Shown here: positions 61,464 to 64,000 of the stretch, piece by piece
Layout of the letters: each line of letters opens with the position of its first letter
Numbering within the stretch: the stretch's first letter is position 1
Source: Caproiciproducens sp. NJN-50
Lineage (GTDB): Bacteria > Bacillota > Clostridia > Oscillospirales > Acutalibacteraceae
Direction of reading: 5' to 3'
DNA: 64,000 nucleotides
NCBI RefSeq assembly: GCF_004103755.1
Contig: NZ_CP035283.1
Span: 868,001-932,000, forward strand
Position numbers and translations under genes: made by a program
Notes under the pieces: generated by a model
What the model saw: the letters and a program-made list of their open reading frames with translations, nothing else
Databases searched by the model: none
What the model was told of the DNA's origin: nothing

Positions 61464-62027
61464 TCAATCCGCCGCTGTCCCCGCAACCGCGGCGGAAGAG
61501 ATCATCTCCAGTTCCGTAATCCGAATGCAGTTCGGGGCTTTCCCGTTTTTCACCATGTCGATGCACCTGTCCCAATCCATCCACAGGACGTCATCCACTT
61601 CCGATTTCTGCACCGTAAACTCTCCGGCTTCCTGATCTCTCCAGAGCGCGTAAACATTGCTGACCTGATTGTCCCAAAATTCCTGTCCGTGAAACATCTT
61701 ACGGTACTCGAACTGACGGCGCCCGCAATAGATGAGTTCCTCTTCGGCCGCATCGACTCCGAGTTCTTCCTTCAATTCTCTCAGCGCCGACTCCAGAAAG
61801 CCTTGTCCGGAGGGGATATGTCCGGCGCTCGAGATATCGTAGCAGCCCGGATAGGAATCTTTGTCCAGACTCCTTTTCTGCAGCAATACCTGTGTCTGTC
61901 CGTTGTGTTTTCTGAGAATCCACACATGGGAGGTCCGGTGACGAATCCCGCACCGGTGTGCGGCTTCGCGCGTCACCGTTTTTCCCGTAGGCGTTCCGTT
62001 CTCATCCACGATGTCCAGCAATTCCAT
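61464..62027 (-). CDS. Nudix hydrolase (isopentenyl-diphosphate-isomerase-like group)
   Basis: 187 aa. The Nudix box is GHIPSGQGFLESALRELKEELGV (residues about 70-92), preceded by SHVWILRKHNGQTQVLLQKRSLDKDSYPGCYDISSAG. MELLDIVDENGTPTGKTVTREAAH at the N terminus is typical of the YfcD/IDI-like subgroup of Nudix enzymes. Such proteins hydrolyse nucleoside or prenyl diphosphates, and the real substrate is not known. It lies 79 bp downstream of the sigma-54 activator on the same strand. Confidence 0.93.
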   Translation of the reverse strand: MELLDIVDENGTPTGKTVTREAAHRCGIRHRTSHVWILRKHNGQTQVLLQKRSLDKDSYPGCYDISSAGHIPSGQGFLESALRELKEELGVDAAEEELIYCGRRQFEYRKMFHGQEFWDNQVSNVYALWRDQEAGEFTVQKSEVDDVLWMDWDRCIDMVKNGKAPNCIRITELEMISSAAVAGTAAD

Positions 62028-62106
62028 TTAATGCATTCTCCCGCCTTGGCCGTATGTGTATTTTCTGCGATTTTTGTTTACGATTGAAATCCGGGCTTGA
62101 GGGTTG

Positions 62107-64000
62107 CTATTTACTGAGCAGACCGTAATTCTTGAGCCAGCGGTAAAGCGTTTTTCTTGATATCCCCAAATATTTGGCCGTATTGGTTTTGTTGTACAGA
62201 TTCTGACGGTTTGCCTCACTGATCTTTTCCTTTGAAGCCGCCGGCGTTTCGGGGGGATCATCGGCGGAAACAATCCGGGCTTCCTCAGCCTCCGCCTGGG
62301 TTTTATTGCTTGCCGTAGGACTGGAGTCAAAGCTGAAATCGTCCGAGAGGCCGAGATACTCTTTGATATGCATCGGTTCGATGACGTCGATCGGATACAG
62401 TTGCACAATCCCTTCTATCAGATTTTGCAGCTCCCTTACATTTCCTTTCAAAGGAAGCCTGCAGAGAAGGGCTTTGGCTTCGTCGGATAACGTCATGATG
62501 TTCGGCTTTTGCGTTCGCCTTGACACGGCATGGATAAAATGTTCCGCCAGCAGAATAATATCATTTCCTCTTTCGCGAAGAGGAGGAATATTTAAACGCA
62601 GTGTGCTCAGCCTGTAATACAGATCGGCCCGGAATTTTTTCTGGTCGATCAATTGCTGCAGATTTGCATTTGTCGCTGCGATAATTCTGACATTGACATT
62701 TGTCACCACATTGCTGCCGATGCGCATAAAGCTTTTCTGCTCGATGACCCGAAGGAGAGTGGCCTGCAGCTCAAGCGGCATGTCGCCGATTTCATCCAGA
62801 AAAATAGTGCCGTTGTTGGCAAGCTCGAATTTGCCGATGTTTCCGGATTTTTTCGCGCCGGTAAAAGCGCCTTCTTCGTAACCGAAAAGTTCGCTGGTGA
62901 TGAGGTCGTGCGGAAACGCGGCGCAGTTGACAACGATGAAGGGCTTATTCCTTCTTTCGCTGGCGTTATGGATGGCCTGAGCGAACATGTCTTTTCCGAC
63001 GCCGCTTTCGCCCAAAATCAGAACGTTGCTGTCACTCTTCGCGATCATCTTTGCCATCCGGATAGAGTTCTTGAATTTTCCGTCGTTGCCGAAAATGTTG
63101 TCGAAAGAAATAAAGGCGTTGTCGCCGACAGGTTTTGATATGCCGGAGGAAATTTTCTTTGAGGTGGAGATGAAAAATCGGATCCCGCGGAATCTCAGAT
63201 GCTCCTGCCAGTATGTCTCCGTTGAGACGGTGTAGTTGCTCTCCCTGCCCCGGATGCCTCGGAGCTTATTTTTTTATTCTGCGCTATAATCTCCCAGAAT
63301 TCTTTGTTTTTCGGCGGCGGATCAAAAAGCGTGTCAACGTCCCTGAAATACAGGTTTGAGTACGCAGTGTCGAGGACGCTGAAAATCTGTGAATTGTGAT
63401 AGAGAATGTGGGGCTTTCCGTTTAAAGTATCTATATCGATGGATATGAGTCCTTTTGATTCGGTATAATGAAGCTCGTAAAAGCTGTTTCCCATATATAA
63501 ATGCAGAGCGACGTCGTTTGCCGCCGCGACGGGCATCATCAGGTAATCCGGGTTGCTTTTTTCACGGGGGGCGATGAGCGCGATGCCTCCCATCAGGATG
63601 GCTTCGTGCGTTTTGTCGTCGTCCAGGATGAAAGGGGCGAAATAGACCGCGGTGCCGCAAAGGGCGCGGCAGTAATTTTCACTGCCGGCGACGGACACCG
63701 CTTTTCTCGTTTCAATGCCGATCGATACCGCGTTCGCGCCGATCGAATCCTCGTTCCAGCTGCTTTTCACCCTGATCTTCTGGTTGGAACACCAGTCCAG
63801 AAAATGGCTTCCTCCGTAGAGTTTCAGAAGGCAGCCCTTGCTGTCGAAAAGGGCGAATCCGATTTCCGAACTGACAAGGTATTGGGTGATCTGCAGAAGG
63901 AAGCGGTTCGAATAGGCATAAATTTTGATGGATTCGTCTTTGATTTTTTTAAAATCCTCATCGGAATAGATTTTGAAAGTATCGGTTTCCGGGTCGATTC
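62107..64000 (-). pseudogene. Sigma-54-dependent activator (AcoR-like), 5' end outside the window, with a -1 frameshift
   Basis: The gene enters the window from the right. Its N-terminal sensory part (64000 to about 63270) has NRFLLQITQYLVSSEIGFALFDSKGCLLKLYGG and WNEDSIGANAVSIGIETRKAVSV, the GAF-like start of AcoR/DhaR-type regulators. The AAA+ part (63057 to about 62320) has Walker A GESGVGKDMFAQ, EEGAFTGAKKSG (the GAFTGA sigma-54 contact loop), FLDEIGDMPLELQATLLRVI and LSTLRLNIPPLRER. A Fis-type HTH ends it (NKTNTAKYLGISRKTLYRWLKNYG). The two parts are in different frames and meet at seven A residues (T7 at 63269-63275 on the plus strand). One extra A, or a -1 ribosomal slip, restores one protein. 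The targets are unknown. Confidence 0.88.

Overview
The window looks like a chromosomal segment of a spore-forming, anaerobic Firmicute, most likely a clostridial / Oscillospiraceae-type organism. This is inferred from a sporulation sigma-K fragment, a glmS ribozyme, strong AGGAGG-type ribosome binding sites with frequent TTG and GTG starts, an [FeFe]-hydrogenase-like protein, and moderately GC-rich coding sequence. No species can be named from the sequence alone.

Positions 1-25,000 are mostly ordinary chromosome. They hold the end of a TRAP transporter, a sigma-K gene that stops at the point where skin-type elements interrupt it, a MATE pump, a MarR-controlled heterodimeric ABC exporter, gamma-glutamyltransferase, phosphoglycerate mutase, an M24 peptidase, a MacB-like ABC operon with a CARDB-type surface protein, glmS with its self-cleaving ribozyme, a DUF554 protein, a TetR/TauE pair and a metallo-hydrolase.

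Positions 25,303-about 40,560 form an accessory island. It starts at an initiator tRNA-fMet gene, and the last 14 bases of that gene (plus one) are repeated at 38,685. Inside are a frameshifted large serine recombinase, remnants of a conjugative-element cargo region (DUF6550-like fragment, Trp-rich secreted protein, XRE-sigma fusion, ribbon-helix-helix protein with repeated operators), a tRNA-Ile(UAU)-like pseudogene, a complete retron, a hypothetical protein paired with an XRE-ImmA/IrrE protein, a RelBE-type toxin-antitoxin pair, and a 3' half of tRNA-Pro(GGG). A decayed tyrosine integrase and two broken MFS genes follow the right-hand repeat. Several segments are distinctly AT-rich, which fits layered horizontal insertions at tRNA genes.

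The retron (31,874-33,766, minus strand) is the most striking system. It has a sigma-A-type promoter, a 147-nt msr-msd candidate bounded by a perfect 12-bp a1/a2 inverted repeat, and a 563-aa reverse transcriptase with the retron NAxxH, YADD and VTG motifs fused to a C-terminal TOPRIM-like domain.

Positions 40,488-64,000 return to metabolic chromosome. They begin with a 5'-truncated Ig-like (Big_2) surface protein. Next is an IclR-controlled cluster for a carboxylate or sugar acid: IlvD/Edd dehydratase, DapA-family aldolase, TctCBA tripartite transporter, an iron-type alcohol dehydrogenase and a LarA-family protein. A ROK-regulated pentose or polyol cluster follows: ribose/xylose-type ABC importer, xylitol/sorbitol-type dehydrogenase and xylulokinase. 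The window ends with a Nudix hydrolase and a sigma-54-dependent AcoR-like activator that carries a -1 frameshift at an A7 tract.
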